64,000 nt of DNA, from positions 1 to 64,000 of the forward strand of contig JBAMJV010005549.1 of assembly GCA_037951105.1 (NCBI GenBank), read 5' to 3'. The position numbers were made by a program, and so were the translations under genes. The notes below the pieces were generated by a model. That model did not search any database, was not told where the DNA came from, and was given only the letters and a program-made list of their open reading frames with translations. This document shows positions 47,952 through 59,562 of the stretch, piece after piece; the stretch's first letter is position 1; each line of letters begins with the position of its first letter. The stretch is from Echinarachnius parma (lineage: Eukaryota; Echinodermata; Echinoidea; Clypeasteroida; Echinarachniidae).

Positions 47952-48211
47952 TGTGACCGGCTATAGCAAAACCCGGCACTCGTCAGTAATTCATGTTTTG
48001 AAGAAATAGGCATTTTAAATTCACACAATGTGTGTGAAAGACCTATGATTGTAAAATTTAAACAATCATATCTTCGCCAATTATTGACCAATTAGTTGGA
48101 ACAAAGCATGAAATGAAAGCTTGCGATGAGGCCTTTGTAATGGTAATTGGTATGAAAATCTACATTTTGATTTTTACAGACAAGTGCCGGGTTTTGCTAT
48201 AGCCGGTCACA
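47952..48211. mobile_element. TA-flanked element with TGTGACC ends, copy 2
   Basis: TGTGACCGGCTATAGCAAAA and its inverse bound 260 bp. The arms are identical for at least 30 bp, with TA on both sides. It lies within the presumed HSD17B8 3' UTR, so a transcript could form a hairpin. Confidence 0.9.
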
Positions 48212-48300
48212 TATATTATTCTACCTCCTTGTGAGAGGAGCAGATGATCTTCCTTGTGTGAGTTTGCATGGATTCTTAATGGGAATTCTATTTGAATATA

Positions 48301-48482
48301 TAGTCAAACCTGTGTGTATACTTACCACCCAAGGGAAACAAGAAACATGCCCTCTGTAGACAGGTGACCTCTACAACCAGGTTCTAAAGCATTGTTTTCC
48401 TCTGCAGTGGAGCATGTTTGGTGGCCACTATAGGCAGGTTAGCTGCTTTAGACAGGTGGCCACTGAGATAGGTTTGACTGTA
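48301..48482. mobile_element. Tigger/pogo-like miniature element
   Basis: 'agtcaaacctgtgtgtata' and 'gataggtttgactgta' are inverted ends with TA nearby. Internal 'acaggtggcc' and 'acaggtgacc' repeats. Confidence 0.6.
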
Positions 48483-48594
48483 TGCAGCCTGTACGCCTTG
48501 AGTATGTGCTTTGCTGGTTGCTCACATATTTAATGATAGTATTCAAGAATTCTGTCTTACAGCGCATAGAGACTTTTATCTAAGTACTTGTATA

Positions 48595-48848
48595 TGTGAC
48601 CTGTCACCATGAAACCCTAACAAACTTGCAATATTTTAATTTTCTGATTTGGATATTTCTGAATTCTCCAAAATCGCAGCCGTCCCGTGAAATGTAACAT
48701 TTTATACTTAAGTAACAACGGCATTATACCAAAAAAGGGTTAGAAATCCAGCAATGACACAGACCCTGAATAGACAAATTTTCTCAATTTTTCTCTGCTT
48801 TATATCTGGCGACTTTATGATTATAGAGTTTTATGGGAACAGGTCGCA
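48595..48848. mobile_element. TGTGACC-ended element, copy 3, diverged
   Basis: The left end TGTGACCTGTCACCATGAAA is clear and flanked by TA. The right end 'gggaacaggtcgca' is mutated. Confidence 0.6.
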
Positions 48849-48984
48849 AAATGCATTAAGCCCATAGGACTATTCAGTATGCCATCAGGCCATTAGCAGC
48901 ATATGGCTAGTATGCTCCCCAGTGAGTTGAGAAAGTATGCAATATCATTGTGTGATTTTTAGCTGTACCTGATGACCATGGGTA

Positions 48985-49056
48985 ATAATAATAATTTGCG
49001 CTTAGAAACCCTGTATTAAGCGCTATATAAATGCAAGCTATTATTATTATTATTAT
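48985..49056. mobile_element. LINE/SINE-type tail with (ATT)n
   Basis: 'aagcgctatataaatgcaag' followed by (CTATT)/(ATT)n, with an inverse AAT-rich start, is typical of the 3' tails of non-LTR elements in many animals. Confidence 0.5.
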
Positions 49057-51254
49057 GTGTTATGATGGCTGCATGCAGATTTGATGGAAAGTATTCAAGA
49101 GATAATCCTTGGTTATGATCTGAATGGAGTGTGTGAAAAATCCACCTGCCTTTTGTACTGTGGTGATTAAGTGTTAGACTAGCTTGTTCTTACTATGTGT
49201 ACATTGTAGCAATTGTTATTTCCCTAACAGTACACAAAATATACTGTTAATGGGGAAACTATAATCTGATAGAAATTGTACACCTAATTGTAAGCACATA
49301 CCAATCACATTTGACCTCTTGCAATGATTTTCATACTGTTATAAGTATGTTTTAACAGCCCATAGGAAACTGATTAATTTGATAGGACCCATACGTTTTT
49401 TTGTTCACAGCTTTAATGTCCTAAATGTATTTCACACCATGCATAATATTCACCATTGTTACTTCAAGCCTTTAGTTCAGTATCTACAAATATTACCTAC
49501 CAGTAGTAACATCCAGTCTGTGGAACAGAAGGATTTCAACAGTTTTTACATTGATAGTTTACGTTTTTTTTAAACCGGGCATAGTGATGTTGTGGTCTAG
49601 GGTCATACCAAAAAATGGTTCCTTCTGCACTCTAGCCAGGCACGTGGCATTTTCATCTGCCGAATGTGCATAGGAAGGACCAATAAATGTGTAATAATAT
49701 GTAATATTGTACGTTCTGTGTAGCAGGAAAGATCCCAGTGTAATTGTATATGTTAATTACCTTGCCATTTTAGTCATTAGATTTTAAGATTTTAAAAATT
49801 GTATAGTTATTATAATAACTTTTATTAAGAATTTCAGAATGTAAATTCATTGGATTGTCGCATTTGGCATTATCTACCAGTACACAATTAATCTATATTC
49901 TTGCAAAATATCTAGTATTCCTTGGTAAATTATTTGTCTGTTATTTGTTTGTTTGATCGAGCGAAGAATTTAAGAAGTATGCTTTATTCTTAATATGTCC
50001 CTTTAAAAAGCATTCATAAATTTGCCTTTATATCATGATTGTGAATCCTTTTACAGGAACTAAATTATCCATTTTAGATTAAGCATACCTCTGATAACTT
50101 TAATACACAGTGTCAAAGGTGCTTATAAAAGACATGAGTCCACTTGCATACAATATTACTTGTATTCTTCAGGGCGTTCAGGCTTCTTTTATAATGATGT
50201 GTATTATTTATCTGAAATATGTCTTTTTTAATGATGTAAGTAAAATGTTATTATCTACCTAGTCAATAATGTTGTGTAATTCTAGGCTTTAGCCTGGGCT
50301 ATATTCAATCATTGTAACAAAACGTATATTAAGCTGTTAATTACGGGAACCTGGTGGGCTATGTGCAAGGTCTATGGGGATTCCAGAATCTTGTATAGAA
50401 CGGGTTAAGAGGAAGGGAACACCCTGATGGAATATTAGATGTTATCATGTGCAAAATTGGATACAGGAACAAATCATGTGTAATTTGATTTTATAGAGAG
50501 AAAGCAATGATTTGAAACTTCCCATGAATGGTTCAGCTAAATCTAAAGCAGTCTCCAACATGTATAGTGTCAAAAACTAATGCTAGTGAATGTTGACGAT
50601 ATCAAATGTTGGCAAGATTATGACCTGAAACTGTGCATATTAGTATTTTAATAGCTCTTTTTAACAAAAACTGTGTTATCTGAGTGGAGTGGTTTTTGTG
50701 AAAATGATTTGACATGATGAAATTGTGATCTACTTTCAAACTGTCGTGTAAATAAATGGTTTACATGAAAATAAATGAAACTGAATGTGATAATCAAATG
50801 TGTCAATTTAATTTCTTGAAATAAAATGAATGAGTAAGTTCGATTTATTGAAATTAAATGAATAAGTAATTGTAAAATAACCAAATTCAATCATTTAGAC
50901 AAATAATTAAAGTATCTTGATCTGAACAAAACTATGTATACGCCTATGCATAGTTGTTTTTGATCATTCCAGATTAATTTGATCTATTCCCTTTCCAGGC
51001 GAAAACTGATTTGGCAAGTTGCTCACAGTAAACAAATAAAAAGTACAATGAAATTATGATATGATAATACAAACTAAAAGAAATAAATAGAAATAAATGT
51101 GCATTCACCAATGCAACTTAACAATCGATTGCAACTCTTTCTGCAATGGGATGCGATAAACGTTATGTTATAACTAGTTTATCATCTACCAGTTTTCATT
51201 TAGTTTCTCAGACCATTATAAAATATATGTCCAATTAACAACCATGTACATAAT
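49057..51254. other. AT-rich intergenic or 3' UTR DNA
   Basis: No gene or bounded element recognised. AATAAA at 49682 is one possible poly(A) signal for HSD17B8. Confidence 0.6.
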
Positions 51255-51593
51255 GGCTCAAATTCTCATCACTAGTGGCACAACTTTAGTCCATACTATA
51301 CAGACAGAAATTGCCAGTAACTTTCCACCTGTGAAATTTGACACTTGTCTTCATTATGAATGCAAATCCCTCTGTTAGAGCACCCAGACAAAGTGTCTCT
51401 TGACATTTCAGTCATAGTATAAACGGTCCCTATATTGCGTCCTGGATCATTCCGGATGTTATATTAGTTAGTCCCTATGCCTAAACAGAAATAGAGGGAG
51501 TTGATTGTGTAAATGAAAAGAAACTATTATTTAACCGGTTATGTATCTTTTAGTCCAGACTAAATTTGTGCCCGCTGATGAGAATTCAGACCA
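51255..51593. mobile_element. Fold-back element with 'GAATTCTCATCA' ends, copy 1
   Basis: The left 'ctcaaattctcatcactagt' and right 'gctgatgagaattcagacc' ends are inverted. The body shares 'tgacatttcagtcatagtat' and 'attgcgtcctggatcat' with copy 2 at 57110-57568. Confidence 0.75.
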
Positions 51594-51726
51594 CAGAGGG
51601 AAAAATTACATAGTACATGTATTTATATTGCATCTACAGTGGAACCTCTTTATGCAAGCTCTGTATAACGAGGTGGCTATTTCACAGGTTCAGGTTCTAC
51701 GGATTTTATTATTTGTAAGCCCTTAT

Positions 51727-52078
51727 ATCAGGGGGGATCTAGCTTTTTGCTAAGGGGGGGGGGGGGGGGTTTGACCCAATGACGATGCGGAGCATCGTCC
51801 ACGAGCCGCAAAGCGGCGATTTTTGTTGTTGCTATTTTGAACCCCCGTAAGTGATGTCTTTTTGCTAAGGGGGAGGGGGGGGGGGGGGGTTGACCCAATG
51901 ACGATGTACGGAGCATCGTCTACGAGCCGCAAAGCGGCGATTTTTGTTGTTGCTATTTTGAACCCCCATAAGTGATGTTTTCCACATCACATTTTCACTT
52001 GCCAGCCCAAGGGGGGGGGGGGGGGGTTTAAACCCCCTAAAACCCCCCCCCCCCCCCACCCCGTAGATCCGCCACTGG
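51727..52078. mobile_element. Element with GGATCTA ends, poly-G blocks and a 121-bp tandem duplication
   Basis: The ends 'caggggggatcta' and 'tagatccgccactg' are inverted. Inside, a roughly 121-bp unit ('ttttgctaaggg...aacccccgtaagtgatgtc') is present twice. Each unit holds two strong hairpins, GACGATG/CATCGTC and GCCGC-AAA-GCGGC. Gly/Pro-rich frames here are artefacts. Confidence 0.75.
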
Positions 52079-52840
52079 ATATAATAAGGTAAATTCAAAA
52101 TTACGAAACAGAACCTCTAAAGGAAGACAGACCTCCACCCCTGCATTTATGCAAATGAAATTATTCTTCTGTGAATATGGAAAGTACGACAATATATACA
52201 TGCAATGTCACTCGATCCCCCTCCCACCCACCTTCAAGAATGATTATAATTCTCCAACTAAGTTCCAGAAACATGAACATTTTACCCTTGATGGAAAATA
52301 CAAGACACGGAGGGGGGGGGGGGGGGGGTGTAAATCATTGGGGGCACACCTTTTGTATTTCTTGATTTTTCACAGATTACCTTTTATTGTAGTTTTTTTC
52401 AAAATTATTGGGGAGCTCCCCCCCCCCCCCCTGCTATATGTTTTTTTTTTTAAACCCGTAGAATGAGCTTATTGAGATCGAGCATAATTATTAGCAACAT
52501 TTATGAAAACCTCTTCATCTTCCCTTTAATCACATGCCCCCCCCCCCCCCCCCCCCCCCCCATAACGTTACGTACCGTAAAACTAGAACTAGAACTAGAA
52601 CCCACCAGTTTGTTTGTGTGTAGCACACACTGAAGAGGTCAGTGGTAGCACATGGTCCGTGGGGGTTGCACTTCCGTGGTGCGCGTGTACTGCGGTAATG
52701 GTGACATAAATGATTTCGGTGATCTTAATACTTAGAAAAACAGATCGGAATCGGAGTATATGGGAATCAGCGGAAAATAGTGTCAATATTTATGTACACG
52801 GAAATATGTATACGATTGCTAGCATGCTGGACAGCCTGCG
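52079..52840. other. Low-complexity intergenic stretch
   Basis: G runs at about 52312-52328, C runs at about 52420-52430 and 52538-52560, and an 'actagaactagaactagaac' mini-repeat at 52581-52600. No gene seen. Confidence 0.7.
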
Positions 52841-53452
52841 ATACCAGTCGAGCGACCCAGCGAGGCCGCTGGGGCCGGGGAGCCTACACGAAGACTTTCG
52901 CTGACCTTCGTCTTAACGATGCATGGTGAGCGAGCTGAGCTGAGCTGAATTTTCGAGCCGTATCTAATTTCTACACGTTTAGGCCTGCTTTTTTATTGTT
53001 GATTCGAGGGGAACTATAGTATTTCCAGATCAGCATACAATTTCGGGTTCATTCCATCACCAGAGTTGCCAAGTTTTAATTATAGTTTGAGGCGCGGCGT
53101 GAAGCCTGCCCCTGTTACTGTTACTGTTACTGTTAGTGTTGTGACTGTGTTGAGCCGCGCTGTTGAGGCTTGAGCCGGGCCTTGAACTTGAAGGTCTGAT
53201 TGTAGACATAGTCATAGAGACGCTGTCACTGACTTTCTTAGAATTATATTTAACTTTGATTCCCCTCATCTTCATCGCTTTACTTTCATTTAACCCGAGA
53301 ATTGAGGTTGTCGGCTTGATCTTCGAAGTTCGAAAAGATTAAACAAGTGATCGAGACACCAGTTCAGCCTTCAGCTCAGGCTTCAGGAGTCGTCAATTTG
53401 ATTTGATTTGAAATATCTAACATTAAGGCGAAAGTTGACTAAATCATAAATC
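52841..53452 (+). promoter_or_regulatory. OCIAD1 upstream region and 5' leader
   Basis: CpG content rises near 52840-52890, followed by 'gctgagctgagctgaa' and 'ttactgttactgttactgtt' mini-repeats. A donor-like 'gcatggtgagcg' lies at about 52920. The transcription start and any leader intron cannot be fixed from sequence alone. Confidence 0.35.
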
Positions 53453-54253
53453 ATGGCAGCATCTGGAAACCAGGCATTTCAAGAACGAATGAAAGATGGA
53501 AAGTACGCTTTTACAGAAGATGAACAGAGAGTTTTACAGGAGTGCCGTTCCGAGAGTTTCTGGTACCGAGCCTTTCCCCTCTCCATCGTTGGTGGGGCCT
53601 CAACACAACTGCTCATCCAGCGAGGCTTCCTGACGCCCCACGCAAGGTTTGGTGCAATGCCCAAGGTGATATTTGGCACAGTGTGTGGATACATCATTGG
53701 GAAGATGCTGTACGTCCAGCAGTGCAGGCAGAAGTTTATGAAGCTTGAGAACTCTCCGTTTGGTGACATGGTGCGACGGGGCCGAGGTGGGATGGCAGGA
53801 GCTGGGTTTGGTGGCATGGACATCCCTGGTATGCCTGGTTACGGCGGTGATTCACCAGCCGACAGCAATCCACAGCGTGGCGCTGCACTACAACAAGACA
53901 CGCCGTGGAGAGGAGGCCACGACCAGCAGGTCAACATGGACATTGACACCAGTCAGGTCGGCAACTATGACTCCGACCTTCAACCAAGGGATGACAAACA
54001 AGACAAACGAGAGATGACGGCGACTTACGGTGAGCTTCGGAACCGCACGAGGGAGAGGAATGCGCAGAATTACACCCAAGTCCTGCCTGGTCATTACCAG
54101 CCCAAGCAAGCTTCTCCAGCTTCAGATCAGATGGTCGATCAAAGGGGCGACAAATCGCAGAGAGCGCCAGCGCGGGACGACTTTCAGCTGGGATCACGCA
54201 CCAGGGACAGGATGGCCGTCAACCAGTATGGGGATTCGTTGGAAAAAGAGTGA
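53453..54253 (+). CDS. OCIAD1: OCIA domain-containing protein 1, single coding exon
   Basis: OCIAD proteins are small membrane proteins of mitochondria and endosomes; OCIAD1 has been linked to respiratory-complex assembly and STAT3 signalling. This frame encodes 266 residues. The OCIA domain spans about 16-110: F-T-E-D-E-Q-R-V-L-Q-E-C, E-S-F-W-Y-R-A-F-P-L, two hydrophobic segments (41-60 and 69-88), and C-R-Q-K-F-M-K-L-E-N-S-P. The long polar tail ends with T-Y-G-E-L-R-N-R-T-R-E-R and N-Q-Y-G-D-S, matching the conserved C-terminal motifs of vertebrate OCIAD1 (which distinguishes it from OCIAD2). ATG context 'aatcATGG'. Vertebrate orthologues have several introns; none interrupts this frame. 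No poly-A tract or target duplication was seen around it. Confidence 0.95.
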   Translation: MAASGNQAFQERMKDGKYAFTEDEQRVLQECRSESFWYRAFPLSIVGGASTQLLIQRGFLTPHARFGAMPKVIFGTVCGYIIGKMLYVQQCRQKFMKLENSPFGDMVRRGRGGMAGAGFGGMDIPGMPGYGGDSPADSNPQRGAALQQDTPWRGGHDQQVNMDIDTSQVGNYDSDLQPRDDKQDKREMTATYGELRNRTRERNAQNYTQVLPGHYQPKQASPASDQMVDQRGDKSQRAPARDDFQLGSRTRDRMAVNQYGDSLEKE

Positions 54254-55235
54254 ACTTTTTTATACAAATATGGTTCTTGAATGCTTTGAAAATGTATTGA
54301 TTTCATTTTCAGCTTGAAATCCCTTCAATTATGATGTTTTATCAATTCATTCTTGAATGTTGTGAATGTATGCAATAACCCATTGCCAAATGTTGGAGAA
54401 TATTTGATTTTCGCATCATGCATTCTACAAAGAACCCAATCAGAGTATGTTGGGGGACCAGTCCTGAATGGGTTAATTTAAGGTTTTTAGCTGCATAATT
54501 GTGTGGACCTTTGCTTTAGTCAATAATCTTTTCAAATTGCAATTTATGACTAAGTAAGCAACACAAAGTTCTCTTAGTCACTAACGATGGTTTTCTGGGC
54601 CCCATTTCTTATTTTCATAAAACTTTTGCAATTGTTGTAAGTTTCCAATTATTTGTAACTACAGTAGTAGGTCTACAGCCAATCAGCATGGATCATTGCA
54701 GCTGTTGCCATGGTAGTTACAATAATTTACACTCACAACAATTGCAAAAGTTTTATGAATCGGGGCCCAGGTTTATGCTAGTTGGCAATCTTGTTGCATA
54801 CATAGCTCTATAATAGACTTCGGAACTATGCCAGTGCGGGTAATATGGGCCCAGGCCCAGGAAGATTACTTTGTTATGTAAATCTGGATATTTTTAGTGT
54901 TCTTTTATTATATTGGGAGATGAGTCCACCATTTCTAAACTTATCAATGTTTGTATTTTACATTCTAATCTTAAAACCTTTCATGTATTGTTCTCTATAC
55001 TGTATGAATTATGTCTAGCAAGCGAAAACTGAAAAGTGGCCCCGAAATTTATATTTGTTTCCACTAGTGATGCATACAACGTGTAAATCATAGTTGAAAA
55101 CTTGATGACAGACCATACCCACCTAACTGTAGTGCCACTGATCTGTAATGTTCTTCATGTTACTTAACCCATTGCCAACGGGAACCTGTTGGGTCCTGTA
55201 ATTGAATGTGTCCAGTCTAGTACTAGTCCAGTCTT
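54254..55235 (+). other. OCIAD1 3' flank
   Basis: Probable 3' UTR then intergenic DNA. It contains the inverted-repeat element at 54595-54770. No further gene recognised. Confidence 0.6.
54595..54770. mobile_element. 176-bp inverted-repeat element (CTGGGCCCC ends)
   Basis: CTGGGCCCC at 54595-54603 and GGGGCCCAG at 54762-54770 begin arms that also share 'cataaaacttttgcaattgt'. The centre 'cagccaatcagcatgga...gctgttgccatggtagtta' also occurs at 45840-46000. Confidence 0.8.
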
Positions 55236-55239
55236 AAAC

Positions 55240-55625
55240 TGAGGGATACTTCAGTTTTGGTTTAGAGGTAACTTTTTAGAGGGTGCTTCAAGAAATAATT
55301 AATTTGTGAGGTAATGGAAAACCTAGGGTTAGGAAATGGAAATGTATATTATTTGGAAGAGCACATGATTTGAATTTTTAATGATAATTGTTTTTATTTT
55401 TATCAAAATCGGTTCAGAAAGAGCTGACATTTATATCCGATTGGAATAAATGTGGGTCCCACATTTATTCAACAATTTAAGAAAAAATTTATATAAATTA
55501 TAATGCCTATAGACACTTTTTCAAAAATATAAATATCTACATATGTTTTTAAATAGTTAATAATGATCTCTCTATTGAATCATTATTTTAACAAAACATC
55601 ACATTCACTATTTGTTATAAAAGTA
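55240..55625. mobile_element. Diverged copy of the TTAA element at 59563-60011
   Basis: It shares 'gagggatacttcagttttgg', 'gcttcaagaaataatt' and 'ccgattggaataaatg' with the intact element. No clear TTAA borders. Confidence 0.65.
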
Positions 55626-55643
55626 ATGTTATGTACACTACTA

Positions 55644-55809
55644 CAGTGGTCTCAGCTTAATGAGGTAACATTTAAAGGGCTACTCCTGATAAAAGGGTAG
55701 GATTTTACCAATAATGTCTGTAAATTCTCTCCACTTACTCTGGTTAAAAGGGGTAGAAATTAACCTTGCAAAAGCCTGCAATGTACCCTAATTAAGTGGA
55801 GACTAACTG
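55644..55809. mobile_element. Tigger/pogo-like miniature element
   Basis: CAGTGGTCTCAGCTTAAT and 'attaagtggagactaactg' are inverted and flanked by TA (55642-55643 and 55810-55811). It is 166 bp long. Confidence 0.75.
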
Positions 55810-55811
55810 TA

Positions 55812-57109
55812 TTAACAAGTTGCAAAGTTGTGTCTGACATTTTGCATAAATCTTGTATGTTAGTCTACCAAGACGTGAAAAAAGCACTCATTCAGTGATG
55901 TTGTATCAGAGAGACCTGTCATTGTATGAATAACGTTTAGAAATCTCGTAAAGATTGAAAAGTAGGCTGCATTTTATTGATTCTGCTTTAACTAAAAAAG
56001 TTACAATGTATAGATCGGTTCTTCCAAAGTTTTTATTAGCCCATTTCTGAAAATGGAAATATATATTTCACTCAGTCTTACTTTTTATAAGTCTGTATTC
56101 TTTGCATGCATTTTTTTCAGACATGAATCATTATGCTAAGATGGTAAAAATGGAGATTAAAGATTTATAAGTGGAATATCATTTTAACAAGGACTTGAGA
56201 TCTTTAGGACCATGACAATTACCATTTTATTATTATATCAGGTACCTTGAATTAAAAAACAAAAGTACATTTACATGATTAGACCAGTAAAATTACCATT
56301 GGTGGTGTCACTTCACCGAGTGTACGCATGATTGTTCACAATTTTGCGGAAAAAGGGGTTCTTTTTTACATACGGCAAGTTCACGAACAATAAATGTTCA
56401 CAGAAATGGACAAAGTAATGACAATTGTTCTCAGAGGTGAGATAAAAAGGATCCATTTTGTATGACAAATCACAAATGTTTGCATGGGTACATTTTTGTG
56501 AAGGGCCACAAAATATATTCTGTCAAGTTTACTTGTTTTGCTAATTTGTGTGAACATACTCAAATTCAACAATTAGGGTTATTTTTGTCTGCCAATTTGT
56601 ACCCTTTTTTGTGTTAAAAGGGGGTATAACTAAAACAAACTGAAAATCTACTTGAAAAGCCACAAAAAGGGTGCATTTTTTTTACTTTGAGAACAATTAC
56701 ACCTTTTGAATAATGAAGTGATGTCACAAGGAAAATTTCTTTTTAAAAGAGGGTTTTGTTATTAATGAGAGATTTTCATAACTATGTTCCACTGTACATG
56801 TAGTTTGATTTTGGATAACACTTAACACCCTTATGGCCTTATTATGGGTTGAGCGAATTATATCCTGTAGATGTGAGTAGGCAAACTTCATATGAATTAA
56901 GTTCTCAGAGAATTCTGTATTATTGTCATGAATTTAAAAAATGGTAATTGCGTGTGATGATCTAATGCGCATTAAGTATTCTTTAAAAAGACTCTGAAAT
57001 CATAACATTATGTCATGAAAGATTTGATATGAATTAAAGTTTAAAACTGATGCTTATTTGATTTGATAAAATTGTTTTCATGAATATGTGTGTAAATGTA
57101 TATTGGCCT
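55812..57109. other. AT-rich intergenic DNA
   Basis: No gene or bounded element recognised. Confidence 0.65.
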
Positions 57110-57568
57110 GAATTCTCATCAGTGGCTCAATTAAGTCCAGGTTAAAAAGACATAAATTACCAGTAACTCTCACACCTGTGAAATTTGACAAGCCCGGCTT
57201 TGTCTTCATTATCAATGCGAATCCCTCTGCATAGTCATCCACACAAGAAGTCTCCTGACATTCCAGTCATAGTATAACTGGTGTTACTGGTCACCAGTAA
57301 TATTGCGTCCTGGATCATCCAGGACATATAACTGGTGACGGGTTATACTATGACTGGTATTTCAAGCAGGCCATTTGTCCGGATGCCTATGCAGAATTAG
57401 ATGGATTGATTTGGTAATGCAAAGAAACAATTATAATTTCTCCGGTGGCAAATGGCATCCATCAATGGACTAGTGAAATTCCACAGGTGTGAAACGGTTT
57501 GACCGATAACTTGTTTTTTGTTTTAGCCCGACTAAAGTTTAGCCACTGATGGGCATTCGGGCCAATAT
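57110..57568. mobile_element. Fold-back element with 'GAATTCTCATCA' ends, copy 2
   Basis: ATATTGGCCTGAATTCTCAT on the left and 'atgggcattcgggccaatat' on the right are inverted. A second inverted pair, 'cagtcatagtata' and 'tatactatgactg', lies inside at about 57265-57362, so the whole 459 bp folds on itself. Confidence 0.85.
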
Positions 57569-57939
57569 GATTGGCAAATGTGATCTTTTGTCATGTATGA
57601 AATGTGTTTGTAATGAATATTACTTGATAGGTGTGATGACGTTAAATTTATAAGTGAATAACAGCTGTACCCTGTATGTGCTGGAAATGAACGGTGCGGA
57701 AACCCACATTGTCATTACAAAGAATACAATAACTCTAAAAAATTATGTTTGTGTACCAACTCGAGTCATCACAGGTGAAAAAATGCAGCCATGATTCCAT
57801 ATATATTACAGTAGTCTCTGATTAATAGGGTAATATTTAAAGGGAAATGCCCGTTTCTAAAGACCTGAAGTTTTCTCCCCTCAAAATTTACCTTGCAAAT
57901 GCTGTACCACAAATAATGTGATAATAAAATAGCATGAAT

Positions 57940-58035
57940 CAGAGCTGCCAACTAGTACGGATTTTCCGTAATTGGTACGGAAATTGACGCCCATTACGGG
58001 AGTACGGAATTCCGCTTAAACATTTTTTTTTGTAT

Positions 58036-58075
<40 letters not shown>

Positions 58076-58492
58076 ATTTTATTTTCCTTTTTCTTTTCTT
58101 ATCTGTCCGTTTTTTCAATTGGAATCAGCAAGATGAAAGCCTTCGGATGTCTGTGACCATATAAACAACAACCATTTCTACATTGTGACCACGACGTGAT
58201 TGGCTCTACCAGTCTAATCTCCCTATCATTAATTCTCTTACCATTTGTTTATTTGTTTTGTTTATTTGTGATACATGTATAATACCTTCACTTTAGCAAT
58301 TTTTTTTCTTCTTTTTTCAGTTACCCGTTCTGCTAAACGTTTTTGCCGATGACGGTCGGTTAACCGTCGTGTAACCGTTTCACTAAACTTATAGTTCATA
58401 GAGCCAAGTAGGAAATTACTGATTTCTTCCTCAAATTACTGATTTTGAGCCTTGAGAGTACTGATTTCATGTTCTAGAGGTTGGCAGCTCTG
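57940..58492. mobile_element. hAT-like miniature element, CAGAGCTGCC ends, copy 2
   Basis: CAGAGCTGCCAACTAGTACG and 'gaggttggcagctctg' are inverted. ATGAAT flanks both sides (57934-57939 and 58493-58498). The interior has repeated 'gtacgga' motifs and a T run at about 58036-58071. Confidence 0.85.
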
Positions 58493-58581
58493 ATGAATAA
58501 AGGATTTGTCAACGTCTACCACTCTCCCTACAATCATCAGTCACAAAATACAAATGCAGTCAGGATTCCACATCACAAATA

Positions 58582-58753
58582 CAGTGAAACCTCATTATAA
58601 TGAGCAACTTTGGTCCATTGCATTTTCCTTGTTATATCACATCTCGTAACGGGGCTTAAAAACAATTAAAAAAATAGACCCTGGACCTGTGAGATTACCT
58701 CGGTACATCGGGTACCTTGTTATAACAGAGCTCGTTATAAAGAGGTTACACTG
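58582..58753. mobile_element. Tigger/pogo-like miniature element
   Basis: CAGTGAAACCTCATTATAAT and 'cgttataaagaggttacactg' are inverted ends flanked by TA (58580-58581 and 58754-58755). Related short elements lie at 59165-59290 and near 51637. Confidence 0.85.
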
Positions 58754-59164
58754 TACATGTGTAACTTTGGGGTTAGCTTTTTGAAAGGTGTACCATTTCA
58801 TGCGACTATACATGTGCAATTTGAATTATACATTTGTGTGCATGTTTTTTTGTACATGGTGTGTGTGCTTGTTTGAAAAACACGGCCTACTATTCCTTTT
58901 GCTACTCGACAAAATAACTGCACATCACAATCCACAACACATTCTTACAGCTCACATCAACTATACCCTGTTGTTTCTAATACATGTAATTACTTTTTTT
59001 TTAATAATTAAAGGAGTGAAACACCACTGCATAGAAAGAAACAAAACAATCAATGTATACAGTGTATTGTTCTTTTGGTTGAATTTATACAAAGTGCTGG
59101 GCTGCTCATAACAGTTTTAGTACAAAGTGTTCTACAAGGATCAGTTGTATAGATCTGCTTTGTA

Positions 59165-59290
59165 CAGTGGAACCTCGATATAAAGGAACCATGAAATTAT
59201 CTTGTTATATCAGGGTTCAAATACCAGTTTTATTACCCATATATGAGGTATTTTATCATAGCTCTTTATTAACGAGGCTCCACCATACTG
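59165..59290. mobile_element. Tigger/pogo-like miniature element
   Basis: CAGTGGAACCTCGATATAA and 'ttattaacgaggctccaccat' followed by ACTG are inverted. TA precedes the left end. Confidence 0.7.
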
Positions 59291-59562
59291 ATTTCAATAT
59301 GCTAATTTGGTACTAGTACAGAGTTACAAAATGTACATGATTCAGGAATTGGCTAAGTCTTTGAATAATTTTAATAAGTTTTGTACAAGAGATCATTGGT
59401 AGGCCTACAAGCCACTGTGATAGATAAGGCAATAAATACATTCTTTGTTCATGATTATCACTAAGTAGTAATTGTTTTAGTAAACAAAAGCCGAGACAAT
59501 ACAGAAATTGCAACAAAAATCAATATAAAAATCACGATTGCACACACATCACTTAAAGTTAA

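Noticed and set aside
53479..53823. Antisense frame opposite OCIAD1
   Set aside because: Shadow of the coding strand, with no independent homology.
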